59,264 nucleotides of DNA. Origin: Sphaerisporangium melleum (GTDB lineage Bacteria; Actinomycetota; Actinomycetes; Streptosporangiales; Streptosporangiaceae). The stretch lies in contig NZ_BMNT01000032.1 in the NCBI RefSeq assembly GCF_014646695.1, positions 41,531-100,794 of the forward strand, written 5' to 3'. The position numbers and the translations under genes were made by a program. The notes under the pieces are model-generated. The model ran no database searches and was not told where the DNA came from. It worked only from the letters and a program-made list of their open reading frames with translations. This document shows positions 44,457-53,489 of the stretch, one piece after another (the stretch's first letter is position 1; every line of letters begins with the position of its first letter).

Positions 44457-45268
44457 ACAACTTGCACCGCGAGCTGGCACCCATCTCCGACGCGGCGTGG
44501 GCCGACCTGGAGGAGGAGGCGCGGCGCACGTTCAAGCGCCACGTGGCCGGCCGGCGGGTCGTCGACGTTCCCGAGCCGGCCGGGCTCACGCTGGCCGCGG
44601 TCTCGACGGGGCACCTGGACTCCGTCGAGCCGCCGGCGCCGGGCGTCGTCGCGCGCACCCGGCGCTCGCAGCCGATCCTGGAGTTGCGGGTGCCGTTCAC
44701 CGTGGACCGCCGCCAGGTGGACGACGTCGAGCGCGGCGCCAAGGACGCCGACTGGCAGCCGGTGAAGGACGCGGCCAAGCGCATCGCGTTCGCCGAGGAC
44801 CGCGCGGTGTTCGAGGGGTACGCCTCGGCGGGCATCGCCGGCATCCGGGAGAGCTCCTCCAACCCCGCGCTCACCCTGCCGGCCGAGGCGGGCGACTACC
44901 CCGACGTGGTCAGCCGGGCCATCTCGGCGCTGCGCCTGGCAGGTGTCGGCGGGCCGTACGACCTGGTGCTGAGCGCCGACGCGTACACCGCCGTGAGCGA
45001 GACCGCCGTGCACGGGTACCCGGTCCTGGAGCACATCGCCCGCCTGCTGGACGGAAAGATCATTTGGGCGCCGGCCATCGACGGGGCCTTCCTGCTCTCC
45101 AGCCGGGGCGGCGACTTCGAGCTGTGCATCGGCCAGGACCTGTCCATCGGCTACCTGTCGCACGACGCCGACAGCATCGAGCTGTACTTCCAGGAGACGC
45201 TGACCTTCCTGGTCCACACCGCCGAGGCGGCGGTGGCGCTCACCCCGGCGTCCCCGGGCATCGCCTGA
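44453..45268 (+). CDS. Family 1 encapsulin shell protein
   Basis: 271 residues, the standard length of T=1 (60-mer) encapsulins with HK97-like fold. Hallmarks: NNLHRELAPISDAAWADLEEEA at the N-terminus (cargo-binding helix), then GRRVVDVPEP, DAAKRIAFAEDRAVFEGYA, GPYDLVLSADAYTAV and DLSIGYLSHDADSIELYFQE. It forms the protein nanocompartment that encloses the DyP peroxidase encoded just upstream (ATGA overlap, so made together). A strong hairpin ends the unit. Confidence 0.97.
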   Translation: MNNLHRELAPISDAAWADLEEEARRTFKRHVAGRRVVDVPEPAGLTLAAVSTGHLDSVEPPAPGVVARTRRSQPILELRVPFTVDRRQVDDVERGAKDADWQPVKDAAKRIAFAEDRAVFEGYASAGIAGIRESSSNPALTLPAEAGDYPDVVSRAISALRLAGVGGPYDLVLSADAYTAVSETAVHGYPVLEHIARLLDGKIIWAPAIDGAFLLSSRGGDFELCIGQDLSIGYLSHDADSIELYFQETLTFLVHTAEAAVALTPASPGIA

Positions 45269-45289
45269 GATCCGCTCCCCGCCGCCGGG

Positions 45290-45333
45290 CCGCCGGGGGT
45301 CGCACCGCCTCTCCCGGTGCGACCTTCCGGCGG
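45290..45333 (+). terminator. Terminator of the DyP-encapsulin operon
   Basis: GGTCGCACCG (45298-45307) pairs perfectly with CGGTGCGACC (45315-45324), extended outward by CCGCCGG (45290-45296) with CCGGCGG (45327-45333). Confidence 0.7.
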
Positions 45334-45943
45334 CGGAGGGGCGCGTCCGGGTGCGCGAGGAGACCTTCCGGTCGCCGGGGCGGACTTCATGTCCGGCGCG
45401 CAATTCCGCAATTCCCGCGAATGGCCGCTTGTCAGGGGTGTTGCGGATGTAGTCAATGATGTGTTACTTTTTTGCGCGTTCGACTGCTCGGTAAGTGATT
45501 CCTTGTTCTCCACCATTCGACTGCGTACGGGGACGCCGTGAGTGTGAGAAAGGCACTGTTGAGAGCCACGAAACCGGCCCCTTGGCGAGCCATGGGCCAT
45601 CCGGACCGCTTTCCATCGAACCGTCGCGGGGCACGGCGCAGCCGCTCAACGCCCCATCGCGCCCGTCCTCCCGAATTCCCCTTCGAACCTTAGCCGTAGT
45701 CGGGTCCGCGCCGGTCACCTGGCCGGTGCGGCGCACTTACGCGTGTCCCGCCGTGCGGGACGCGAGGTTTCCCGTCGCATTCCGGCCGCCGGTCGCGCCG
45801 GCACTCGTTCCGCCGGTCCCGCGTGGCCGAAAACGCTTGCCGAGCAGAGGCGCGCATGCGCTGCCGCGTTATGCGCTTAGCCGGCGGAAATCCATTCCCG
45901 TCGCCGCCGTCAGGGTTTCATCGAGCATAAAGGGAGAGCGAAA
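45334..45943. other. Non-coding region before the I36-type inhibitor gene
   Basis: About 610 bases. An A/T-rich patch at 45400-45530 includes TTGTCA (45429-45434) and a T-run at 45467. The rest has no coding bias. No gene recognised; promoter of the inhibitor gene not fixed. Confidence 0.45.
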
Positions 45944-46342
45944 GTGAACGCTTCAAAATTCAACCTCAAGGGCAGGTTCGCGGTCGCGGCGTCGCTGGCG
46001 GCCGCCGCGCTACTCGCCGGAGGCCTCGCCACCCCCGCTGCCGCCTCGTCGGCCTCGAAGCTCGCCGGGACGTGCGAGTTCACCCGCACCCTCTGCTTAT
46101 TCGAGGACACCGGGTACACCGGCGCGAGGTTCACCGCGCAGTCGCTGACTCCTCCCGCGGGCGTCTGCGTCGACCTCGTCGCACACGGCTGGGGCTCCGG
46201 ACGGGCACACTCGGCGATCAACACCGCGAGCACGATCGCCACGCTGTGGACCAACACCGACTGCACCGGCACCCCCCTTCCGCTGTACCCCGGCAGCTAC
46301 TCGAGCATCTCCTTCAACGCGGGCAGCGTCTTCGTGTACTGA
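45944..46342 (+). CDS. Secreted I36-family (beta/gamma-crystallin-like) protease inhibitor homologue
   Basis: 132 residues. A Sec signal runs to about residue 40 (AALLAGGLATPAAAS). The mature domain has four Cys and the pattern FTRTLCLFEDTGYTGARFTA, then VCVDLVAHGWGSGRAHSAIN, as in peptidase inhibitor family I36 (the Streptomyces metalloprotease inhibitor SMPI). It could restrain secreted metalloproteases such as the putative one at 33680, but that is inference. GTG 45944 has GGGAGAG upstream. Codon 52 is TTA (46097-46099), the rare leucine codon read by the bldA tRNA in Streptomyces. Confidence 0.85.
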   Translation: MNASKFNLKGRFAVAASLAAAALLAGGLATPAAASSASKLAGTCEFTRTLCLFEDTGYTGARFTAQSLTPPAGVCVDLVAHGWGSGRAHSAINTASTIATLWTNTDCTGTPLPLYPGSYSSISFNAGSVFVY

Positions 46343-46433
46343 TCCCCAGAGGGCATCGCACCGCGGGGAGGGCCACGAGCGGCGGCCCTCCCCGCGGGCA
46401 CGCCGCGCCCCGGCGCTTCGCCGCGCGGCCGAG

Positions 46434-46455
46434 GTTCGTCAACGGTTAATCAGAA
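46434..46455 (+). promoter_or_regulatory. PHO-box-like direct repeat upstream of phospholipase C
   Basis: Two adjacent 11-nt units start GTTCGTCA (46434) and GTTAATCA (46445). Actinomycete PhoP boxes are 11-nt direct repeats with a GTTCA-type core, and phospholipases are typical PhoP targets. The match is partial. Confidence 0.3.
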
Positions 46456-46545
46456 ATGCCGTTGTACGTCGTCATATTGCTATGCGCAGGCACTGGGATG
46501 TCCAGGTCGCCGGAAAGATCGGCGGCCCCAGCAGAAAGGACCACG

Positions 46546-48615
46546 ATGTCCCAGGGCCTGTCCCGCCGAGGGTTCCTCGCCGCCGGCGCCGGCGCCGCAG
46601 CGGTTTCGGTGCTGCCGCCGTCCGTGCACGCCGCCATGGCCATGCCGGCGCCCTCGGGCGGGCTGTCGGCGATCAAGCACGTCGTCTTCCTCATGCAGGA
46701 GAACCGGTCCTTCGACCACTACTTCGGCAGGCTGCGCGGCGTGCGCGGTTTCGGCGACCGCAACGCGGTCACGCTGCCGGATGGCCGGCCGGTCTTCGAG
46801 CAGCCGGACGGCGCCGGCCGTGTGCTGCCTTTCCCGGTACGCGAGGCGGCCGGGATCGTCGGCAAGGACCTGCAGTGGATCTCGGCGCTGCCGCACGGCT
46901 GGGGCGACGGCCAGCAGGCCGCCGCCGATGGCTGGCACAACGGCTGGGTCGCCGCCAAGAGCCCGGCGACCATGGCCTACTACGAGCGCCGGGACCTCCC
47001 GCTGCAGTACGAGCTGGCCGACAGCTTCACGATCTGCGACCACTACTTCTGCTCGGTGCTGTCGTCGACCAGCCCCAACCGCAACTACCACGTCAGCGGG
47101 CACACCGGCTACGAGCCGGGCACCACGAAGCGGGCCATCGACAACTCGGCCTACGACGAGGACACCCACGCCGGCTACACCTGGGCGAACGCCGGGGAGG
47201 TCCTGGAGGCCGCCGGCCACTCCTGGAAGGTCTACCAGGAGTGGGACAACTACGAGGACAACAACCTCGAGTTCTTCGCCGCCTTCCGACGCATCGCGCG
47301 CAAGGCGCTGCGCGGCGACTTCCAGAGTATGGACTCCTTCTACTCGGCCCTCGGCCGGGCGGCCACCGACGCCGACCGCGAGGCGATGCTGGCCCGCCTG
47401 GAGGAGGGCGTCGCCGCGCTCACCCCGCAGGAGCGCTCGCTCTACGAGCGGGCGCTGCGCCGGGGACGGCCGGGCACGCTGGCCGCGGGCTTCCGCGCGG
47501 ACGTCGAGGCAGGCCGGCTGCCCAAGGTCAGCTACATCGTGCCGCCGGCGGCCGACTCCGAGCACCCCAGCGCCTCCTCGCCGATCCAGAGCGCCCAGAT
47601 CACCTGGGACATCCTGGACGCGATCGCCTCGACGCCGGAGGTCTGGCGTTCCACTGCGCTGTTCATCACCTACGACGAGAACGACGGCTTCTTCGACCAC
47701 GTGCCGCCGCCGCGCCCGCCGGCCGAGCGGACCGACGAGTTCTACGACGGCAAGCCGATCGGCCTCGGCGTCCGGGTGCCGATGGTCGTCGTGTCGCCGT
47801 GGACCATCGGCGGGTACGCCTGCTCCCAGGTGTTCGACCACTCCTCCACGGTCCGCTTCCTGGAGAGCTGGCTGAAGGTGCGCTTCCCCGACATCTCGGC
47901 GTGGCGGCGCACGGTGTCGGGCGACCTCACCTCGGCCTTCGACTTCACCAGGGCGGGGTCGCGCCCCACCCCTGCGCACCCCGCCCCCGTACCGCCGTTC
48001 ACCGGACGCTGGCGTCCCGCCCCGCCCGCGGACCAGCGGATGCCCGTGCAGGAGAAGGGCGTGCGGCGGGCCCGCCCGCTGCCGTACCAGCCGGAGGCCT
48101 CGGCCCGGCTGCACGGTGCCGAACTGCGCCTCACCCTTGCCAACCGGGGCACCGAGAGCGCGCACATGGCCGTCTACCCGTACGCCGGTGAGCTGCCGGC
48201 GCCACTGCACGCCGACGTGCTGGGCGAGACCACACGGGTCGTGCCGGTGCCCGGTGACCGCTACGAGCTGGTGCTGACCGGCCCGAACGGCTTCCGCAGG
48301 GAGTTCTCCGGCTCGCGGGCCGGAGCGGCGGCCGGGGTGCAGGTCTCGGCGCAGGTCGACGGGGAAGCGCTGCGGCTGACCCTGCTGCTGGTCAACGAGG
48401 GCACCGAGCGGGTGAGGCTGCGCGTCCGCGCGCTGGCCTACGACGAGCGTGACCTCGCCGTCGTCCTGCGGCCCGGCGAGAGCCGGCGGGTTCCCTGGCC
48501 GGCCAAGGAGGCGCAGGGCTGGTACGACGCGCGGATCACCTGTGAGCAGGACGCGAGTTTCGGCCGGCGCCTCATGGGCCACATCGAGAACGGCCGTCCC
48601 AGCATCACCGGCTGA
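46546..48615 (+). CDS. Tat-exported phospholipase C (phosphocholine-preferring type)
   Basis: 689 residues. The Tat signal SRRGFLAAGAGAAAVS (6-21) is followed by the phosphoesterase domain with HVVFLMQENRSFDHYFG and, later, ITYDENDGFFDHVPPP, whose Asp, Glu and His bind metal. Two C-terminal DUF756-type beta domains (about 515-605 and 610-685) complete the usual architecture. It releases phosphorylated head groups from phospholipids outside the cell. ATG 46546 has AAAGGA 5 nt upstream; an in-frame ATG at 46456 would bury the Tat signal. Phosphate-starvation control is plausible. Confidence 0.93.
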   Translation: MSQGLSRRGFLAAGAGAAAVSVLPPSVHAAMAMPAPSGGLSAIKHVVFLMQENRSFDHYFGRLRGVRGFGDRNAVTLPDGRPVFEQPDGAGRVLPFPVREAAGIVGKDLQWISALPHGWGDGQQAAADGWHNGWVAAKSPATMAYYERRDLPLQYELADSFTICDHYFCSVLSSTSPNRNYHVSGHTGYEPGTTKRAIDNSAYDEDTHAGYTWANAGEVLEAAGHSWKVYQEWDNYEDNNLEFFAAFRRIARKALRGDFQSMDSFYSALGRAATDADREAMLARLEEGVAALTPQERSLYERALRRGRPGTLAAGFRADVEAGRLPKVSYIVPPAADSEHPSASSPIQSAQITWDILDAIASTPEVWRSTALFITYDENDGFFDHVPPPRPPAERTDEFYDGKPIGLGVRVPMVVVSPWTIGGYACSQVFDHSSTVRFLESWLKVRFPDISAWRRTVSGDLTSAFDFTRAGSRPTPAHPAPVPPFTGRWRPAPPADQRMPVQEKGVRRARPLPYQPEASARLHGAELRLTLANRGTESAHMAVYPYAGELPAPLHADVLGETTRVVPVPGDRYELVLTGPNGFRREFSGSRAGAAAGVQVSAQVDGEALRLTLLLVNEGTERVRLRVRALAYDERDLAVVLRPGESRRVPWPAKEAQGWYDARITCEQDASFGRRLMGHIENGRPSITG

Positions 48616-48625
48616 GCCCGTGCCC

Positions 48626-48666
48626 GCGCCCGCCGCCGTCCCGCACGCAGGGACGGCGGCGGGCGC
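48626..48666 (+). terminator. Strong terminator after phospholipase C
   Basis: GCGCCCGCCGCCGTCCC (48626-48642) pairs perfectly over 17 bp with 48650-48666 around a 7-nt loop, extended outward with one mismatch. Confidence 0.8.
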
Positions 48667-48846
48667 GTGCCACGGCCACGGGCGCCGGGAGGAGGCTCCC
48701 GTGGGAGGTGCCTTTGGCGCCGGCGTGGATCCGGATACGAGCGCGAGGACGTTCCATGGCGGAGTCGGGACCTGAGCAGGAGATCGGGTTGACCGTGACC
48801 CGGGTACGGTGGTCCAGACCCAAGCAGCCTGCGAGGGACCAGCGTT

Positions 48847-49308
48847 ATGTCTGAGAACTGGGATCTGAAGCATCGCCTGTGCGATGCGATCAACGCACAT
48901 GACATGAAGCAGATACTCGATTGCTACAGCCCGGATGCCGTCTACGTCGCGCCCGCGGGGATCACCGAGGGACGTGAGCAGATCGCCTGGCTCTACGAGC
49001 AGCTCTTCACGGCCTTCCCCGACTTCCACCTGACGCCGGTGTTCGAGTTGGCGGAAGCCGACGACCCCGCGGTGACCGAATGGACGGTCACCGGCACCCA
49101 CAAGGGGCCCTTCCTGCTGCCCGACGGGCGCGAGGTGCAGGGGAGCGGCCGCCGCGTGGTCTTCCGCGCCACCTGCTCGACCTTCGCGGAGCACGGCGAG
49201 ATCATCGCGCACCGGGAGTACTTCGACCAGCTCGAGCTGTACAGCCAGCTCGGCTTCGGGCTGACCGAGCTCGATCCGGCCCTCCGGTTCGCCGAGGCGG
49301 GGGCGTAG
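48847..49308 (+). CDS. SnoaL/NTF2-like protein
   Basis: 153 residues with the alpha+beta cone fold of the SnoaL-like ester cyclase group: INAHDMKQILDCYSPDAVYV, YEQLFTAFPDFHLTP and HREYFDQLELYSQLG. Members include polyketide cyclases but also many small hydrolase- or isomerase-like proteins; no biosynthetic cluster is next to it. The ATG has GAGGGA 8 nt upstream. Monocistronic, with strong hairpins on both sides. Confidence 0.85.
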   Translation: MSENWDLKHRLCDAINAHDMKQILDCYSPDAVYVAPAGITEGREQIAWLYEQLFTAFPDFHLTPVFELAEADDPAVTEWTVTGTHKGPFLLPDGREVQGSGRRVVFRATCSTFAEHGEIIAHREYFDQLELYSQLGFGLTELDPALRFAEAGA

Positions 49309-49410
49309 GCCGCCGGAGGGCACCTCCTCCGGGAACGACGACGGCCACACCGGGCCGTGCGGGGCGGGTACGCCGCCACGGGCGGTCCGGCGTGGCCGGG
49401 GTCGAAAGAA

Positions 49411-49467
49411 GGGCCGGGAGCCGTTGTCCGAAGATCGGGTGGATCTCCGGACGGCGGCTCCCGGCCC
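49411..49467. terminator. Very long bidirectional hairpin between SnoaL-like and S8 protease genes
   Basis: A 26-bp stem (49411-49436 with 49442-49467; one mismatch, two G-U pairs) with a 5-nt loop, ending 6 nt from the S8 stop codon. It should stop transcription from both convergent genes. Confidence 0.85.
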
Positions 49468-49473
49468 CGCGCG

Positions 49474-52400
49474 TCACTTCAGGCCGAAGGCGCGGGTGAT
49501 GGTCTGCGAGACCGTGTTGCCCTCGGAGTCCGCGGCGGTGGTCCGCAGGGTGGCGTACGACGCCGACGCCGGGGCGGCCAGGTCGGTCCGCCACGTCGTG
49601 CCGTCCTTGCGCAGCCGGGTGGTGCGCCAGGTGGCGCCGTCGTCGTAGGAGACCTCCAGCGTGGCGGCGCGGATGGCGCCCGCTCCCCGCACGTCCTCCA
49701 GGTGGAGCGGGGTGACGGCGAGCGAGGCGTGCCGGCGCGCCCGGCCGGACACGTCGGTGTCCACGTCGTAGTCGAGCTGGATCAGCGGCAGCCGCGCGAT
49801 CTCCTCCGGCCCGCCGGTGGCGGCGGAGGTGAAGCCCCACTCGGTGCGGCTGGAGGTCGAGTACGGGTTCGCCCACTCGCCGCGCGTGTTCTCCGACACC
49901 AGCCGGTACGGCAGCCGCTCGGGCCGCAGGCCGGGGACGGCCAGCTGGTCGTAGGATGCCTCACCGAGCAGGGCGCCGCCCTGGTAGAGCTTCAGCGAGT
50001 TGGACACCATCTGGTTGTACAGGCTGCGGCCGATGTGGCCGGCGCCGGAGTCGCCCCAGCCCGGCATCACGACGTGGATGGTGTCGTCCAGCCGCAGCGG
50101 GGTGGTCTCGGCCTCGGTGCGCGGCCGGTGGATCGGGCCGAACCAGTGCACGTCGGTCGTGGTCCCCGCCCGGTAGGTGACCTTGGGGTTGTACTGCTGC
50201 ACCTCACGGTAGAGGCTGGTCTGCTCGTGCCAGGCGACCCCGCCCGTGACGTAGTCGGTGCGCTCGCCGATGGCCGGAGCGGTGAACCCGCCGATGTTGC
50301 TGGCGGTGGTGTAGCCGAACCGCCAGAAGTCGGAGCGGTTCTCGATCGCCTTGCCCTGCCGGTAGTTGCGGAAGGACACCGCGAGGCGGGCCAGCTCGCT
50401 CTCCTTGGGCCGGTAGACCGGCTCGGCGGGCACGGCGCCGGTGAAGTGGTGCACCAGGTCGTAGACGTACTCGGTGACCGGGTTGGAGGTGACCTCCAGC
50501 GGCGTGCGCCGCCCGCCCTGGATGCGGGCGATCAGCTTCTCGCCCTCGTCCTGGCCGAGCGAGGCCACCGTCAGCGGCGCGGGGTTCGGCGGCAGGTAGA
50601 CGCCGTCGTCCCACGGCTGGACCCGCCCGTAGCCCTGGGCGACGACCAGCAGCAGCTTGGCCCCGGCGGCCGCGGCCGCGGCGACCTGGTCCTCGCGGGA
50701 GACGGCGCCGTCCCTGACCACCACGGCCTTGCCGGCGACCGGGCGGGAGCGGTACGCGGCCGCGTCGCCGTCACCGGCGAAGACCGCCTCCAGGGTGTGG
50801 CGGCCCTTGGGCAGCGGTGCGGCGCCGCGGTGGACCATCAGGTCGTCGTAGGCGTGGTCCCCGGCGGAGACGGTCAGCGCCGGCTGCTCCAGCCGCCAGT
50901 GGCCGCCGGCCTCGAACTCTCCGACGCGCACCTTCGGGCCGGTCGGCAGCGTCCACACGCTGTCGTAGCCAAGGTCCGGCCACCGGCTGGAGGCGGTGTA
51001 GTCGCCGTCGGAGACGCCGCGGTAGATGTCGAAGCGCATGCCGCTCAGCGTGCTCGCCTTGGGTCCGACGGCGGTGATCGGCCGCGCCTTGCGCGCGTCG
51101 AACGTCATCGTCCGGTCCCGGTCGAGCACGAGGTCGGTGACGGCGAGCATCCCGAGGCCGAGCGAGTGCGGCCCGTGCGCGCCGGTCAGATCGGCGTCCA
51201 GCCAGGCGGTGTAGGTGCCGCTCGGGATGCGCAGGTCGAGGGTGCCGGTCGCGTCCAGGTAGAGGGGGAGGAAGAAGCCCTTGGCCGTCAGGATGACGGT
51301 GCCGCTCAGCGGCTCGCCGGACCGGTCCTTGGCGGTGAGGGTGAGGTTGCGGCGCTCGCCCTCCTTGGAGACACCGATCGTGGTGCGGACGTGCACCGCG
51401 CCGCCGTCGGTGGCCTCCACGGTGCCGGTCACCGGGGTGTCGGCCGGTACGCGGTCCAGCACGGCGGTGAGCTTCACCGTGGCGGTGCCGTGCGCGGGAA
51501 CGGTGACCCGCGGCGCCGACAGGGTGAACGCCTCGGTCGGGGCGCCGGTCAGCCGGGTGGCCAGGTCGAGGGTGACCGGGGCGTCGCCCGCGTTGGTGTA
51601 GGTGATCTCCTTCTCGCTCGTGGCGCCCGGCTCGGTCGGGTAGCCGTGGAACCCGGCGAACGCGCTGGCGGTGCCGAACACCTTGGCGGCGCTGGTCGCG
51701 GCGATGTCCAGCCGTCCGGCGCCGGTGTCGGTGACCGCGGCCTCCACGGGCTTGGCCGTGCTGACCAGGGCGTCCTTAAGCTGGGCGCCGGTCCAGTCGG
51801 GGTGCTGGGCGGCGAGCAGCGCGGCGGCGCCCGCGACGTGCGGGGTGGCCATCGAGGTGCCGCTCATCGTCGTGTAGTAGCCCTCGCCTTCCAGCGAGTA
51901 CTGCGAGCGGGCGGCCAGGATGTCGACGCCGGGGGCGGAGATGTCCGGCTTGGGGGCCCAGTCGCCGGGGCGCGGGCCGCGGCTGGAGAACTCGGCCGTC
52001 GCGTCGGCGGAGTCGACCGCGGCGACGGCCAGCGCGGCGTCGGCCACGGCGGGGGTGGAGACGGTGAAGTTCGCCGGGCCGGAGTTGCCGGCGGCGATCA
52101 CGAACAGCGCGCCGGTCTCGGCGCTGAGCCGGTCGACCGCGAGGCTCATCGGATCGGTGCCGTCGGAGGGCCCCGCGCCGAGGCTCATGCTGATGATCTT
52201 GGCGTGCTCTTCGCGGGCGGCCCACTCCATGCCGGCCAGCACCCACGAGTCCAGGCCGCCGCCGTCGTCGGCCAGCACCTTGCCGACGTGCAGCCGGGCG
52301 CCGGGGGCGACGCCCTTCTCCTTGCCCCCCGAGGCCGCGCCGGTGCCGGCGATGGTCGAGGCGACGTGCGTGCCGTGCCCCGCGCCGTCCTCGACGGACG

Positions 52401-53226
52401 CCTCGGGGACGAAGCTGCGGGTGGCGGCCACCTGCCCGGCGAGGTCCGGGTGGGCGGTGTCGACGCCGGTGTCCAGCACGGCCACGTCCACGCCCGCGCC
52501 GGTGTCGCCGCTCTCCCACACCTTGGGCGCGCCGATCTGGGCGGTGCTGTCGGCCAGGTCGGCCTTGACCTTGCCGTCCAGCCAGACCTTGGCGATGCCG
52601 CCCGCCAGCGAGCCGCCGGCCTGCGTGCCGCGCGCGGCGGCGTCCGGGAGGGTGGCGCCCTTGGTGAGCGCGGTCCAGAAGCCGGCCGAACGGTCGGCGT
52701 CCACCGCCGCGCCCTGGATGCTGCTCAGGGCGCGCACTTCGCGGGCACCCTGGGGCGGCGCGGCCGTACGGGCGCGCGCGGCGGCGTCGGTGTAGGTGAC
52801 GATCAGCGGCAGGCGCGAGCGGTGCGCGTCGTCGTACCCGTCGGCGATCAGCCGGGTGACGTTGAACAGGTCCCGGTCGAGCATGCCCGCCGCGACGTAG
52901 CGCAGCGCGGACCGCGGGTAGACGTAGGTCTCGCCCTTCTCGGCGTGGGTGACGGCGTCGGCGGGACGGCCGTCCGGGCCGAGCACGCTGCGGGTCTCGG
53001 TGCCGTCCGGCGCGGTGCCGACGGTCACCTTGTCCCCGGTGATCAGGGTGACGGTGCGTCCGGCGGCGGAGGCCGCGGTGGCGCGTGCGGCGGTGGCCAG
53101 AGCACGGGCGGACGCGCCTGGGGAGGTGGAGGCGGCGGCGGGAGGGACGGCGGCCAGCGCCGTGAGCGCCGCGAGGGCGACGCCCAGTGCCAGCGGCGCG
53201 CGTCCCCGGGAGGGAGGTGATGACAA
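49474..53226 (-). CDS. Large secreted S8 (subtilisin-like) protease
   Basis: 1250 residues. Signal peptide (LALGVALAALTALAAVPPAAA), pro-region (to about 215, VTLITGDKVTVG type), then S8 with Asp252 (AVLDTGVDTAHP), His284 (GHGTHVAS), Asn in IAAGNSGP and Ser458 (SGTSMATPHV). About 700 further residues of beta domains follow (NPXTEY region and a final SYDDGATWR-type sandwich). This is the actinomycete long-subtilase architecture, distinct from the protease at 35998. It reads from TTG 53226 with only a weak GGGG site; a start just upstream or a leaderless transcript is possible. Confidence 0.9.
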   Translation of the reverse strand: MSSPPSRGRAPLALGVALAALTALAAVPPAAASTSPGASARALATAARATAASAAGRTVTLITGDKVTVGTAPDGTETRSVLGPDGRPADAVTHAEKGETYVYPRSALRYVAAGMLDRDLFNVTRLIADGYDDAHRSRLPLIVTYTDAAARARTAAPPQGAREVRALSSIQGAAVDADRSAGFWTALTKGATLPDAAARGTQAGGSLAGGIAKVWLDGKVKADLADSTAQIGAPKVWESGDTGAGVDVAVLDTGVDTAHPDLAGQVAATRSFVPEASVEDGAGHGTHVASTIAGTGAASGGKEKGVAPGARLHVGKVLADDGGGLDSWVLAGMEWAAREEHAKIISMSLGAGPSDGTDPMSLAVDRLSAETGALFVIAAGNSGPANFTVSTPAVADAALAVAAVDSADATAEFSSRGPRPGDWAPKPDISAPGVDILAARSQYSLEGEGYYTTMSGTSMATPHVAGAAALLAAQHPDWTGAQLKDALVSTAKPVEAAVTDTGAGRLDIAATSAAKVFGTASAFAGFHGYPTEPGATSEKEITYTNAGDAPVTLDLATRLTGAPTEAFTLSAPRVTVPAHGTATVKLTAVLDRVPADTPVTGTVEATDGGAVHVRTTIGVSKEGERRNLTLTAKDRSGEPLSGTVILTAKGFFLPLYLDATGTLDLRIPSGTYTAWLDADLTGAHGPHSLGLGMLAVTDLVLDRDRTMTFDARKARPITAVGPKASTLSGMRFDIYRGVSDGDYTASSRWPDLGYDSVWTLPTGPKVRVGEFEAGGHWRLEQPALTVSAGDHAYDDLMVHRGAAPLPKGRHTLEAVFAGDGDAAAYRSRPVAGKAVVVRDGAVSREDQVAAAAAAGAKLLLVVAQGYGRVQPWDDGVYLPPNPAPLTVASLGQDEGEKLIARIQGGRRTPLEVTSNPVTEYVYDLVHHFTGAVPAEPVYRPKESELARLAVSFRNYRQGKAIENRSDFWRFGYTTASNIGGFTAPAIGERTDYVTGGVAWHEQTSLYREVQQYNPKVTYRAGTTTDVHWFGPIHRPRTEAETTPLRLDDTIHVVMPGWGDSGAGHIGRSLYNQMVSNSLKLYQGGALLGEASYDQLAVPGLRPERLPYRLVSENTRGEWANPYSTSSRTEWGFTSAATGGPEEIARLPLIQLDYDVDTDVSGRARRHASLAVTPLHLEDVRGAGAIRAATLEVSYDDGATWRTTRLRKDGTTWRTDLAAPASASYATLRTTAADSEGNTVSQTITRAFGLK

Positions 53227-53476
53227 GGTGACCCCAGAGCTAAAAGTTCAGGAAGCTTGCCTGATTCTGGACAGGCGCCCCGGGGTTACGGTCCTTATCT
53301 CTTTGTCGCCTTTGTGTCATGTCGCATATCCGAAACCGCAGGTTCCCGCCCCGGGAGAGGGCCTCCGCGCATGGCGGCCCGCTTGCCGGGGCGCCGCACG
53401 CCCTCCGTTCGCCCGCGTCCACGCGGGGAGCGGAGCCTGGTATCAGGGGGGACAGGATGCGGAACGCGAAGCCGCA

Positions 53477-53482
53477 TAGCCT
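53477..53482 (+). promoter_or_regulatory. -10 element of a leaderless XRE gene
   Basis: TAGCCT ends exactly 7 nt before ATG 53490, matching the TANNNT-N7-start pattern of leaderless actinobacterial genes. A GGAGGG lies only 1-2 nt before the ATG, too near for a normal ribosome site. Confidence 0.5.
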
Positions 53483-53489
53483 GGAGGGC

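Noticed and set aside
45317-45541. 74-codon frame after the encapsulin gene
   Set aside because: It starts inside the terminator hairpin, lacks a ribosome site and matches no family.
46480-49350. A 956-residue open frame on the minus strand
   Set aside because: Antisense to phospholipase C and the SnoaL-like gene, with no motif and no ribosome site; the plus-strand genes have clear families.
49357-53220. A 1287-residue open frame on the plus strand
   Set aside because: It is the antisense of the S8 protease gene, made of Gly/Arg/Val-rich sequence without domains; long antisense frames are normal at this GC content.
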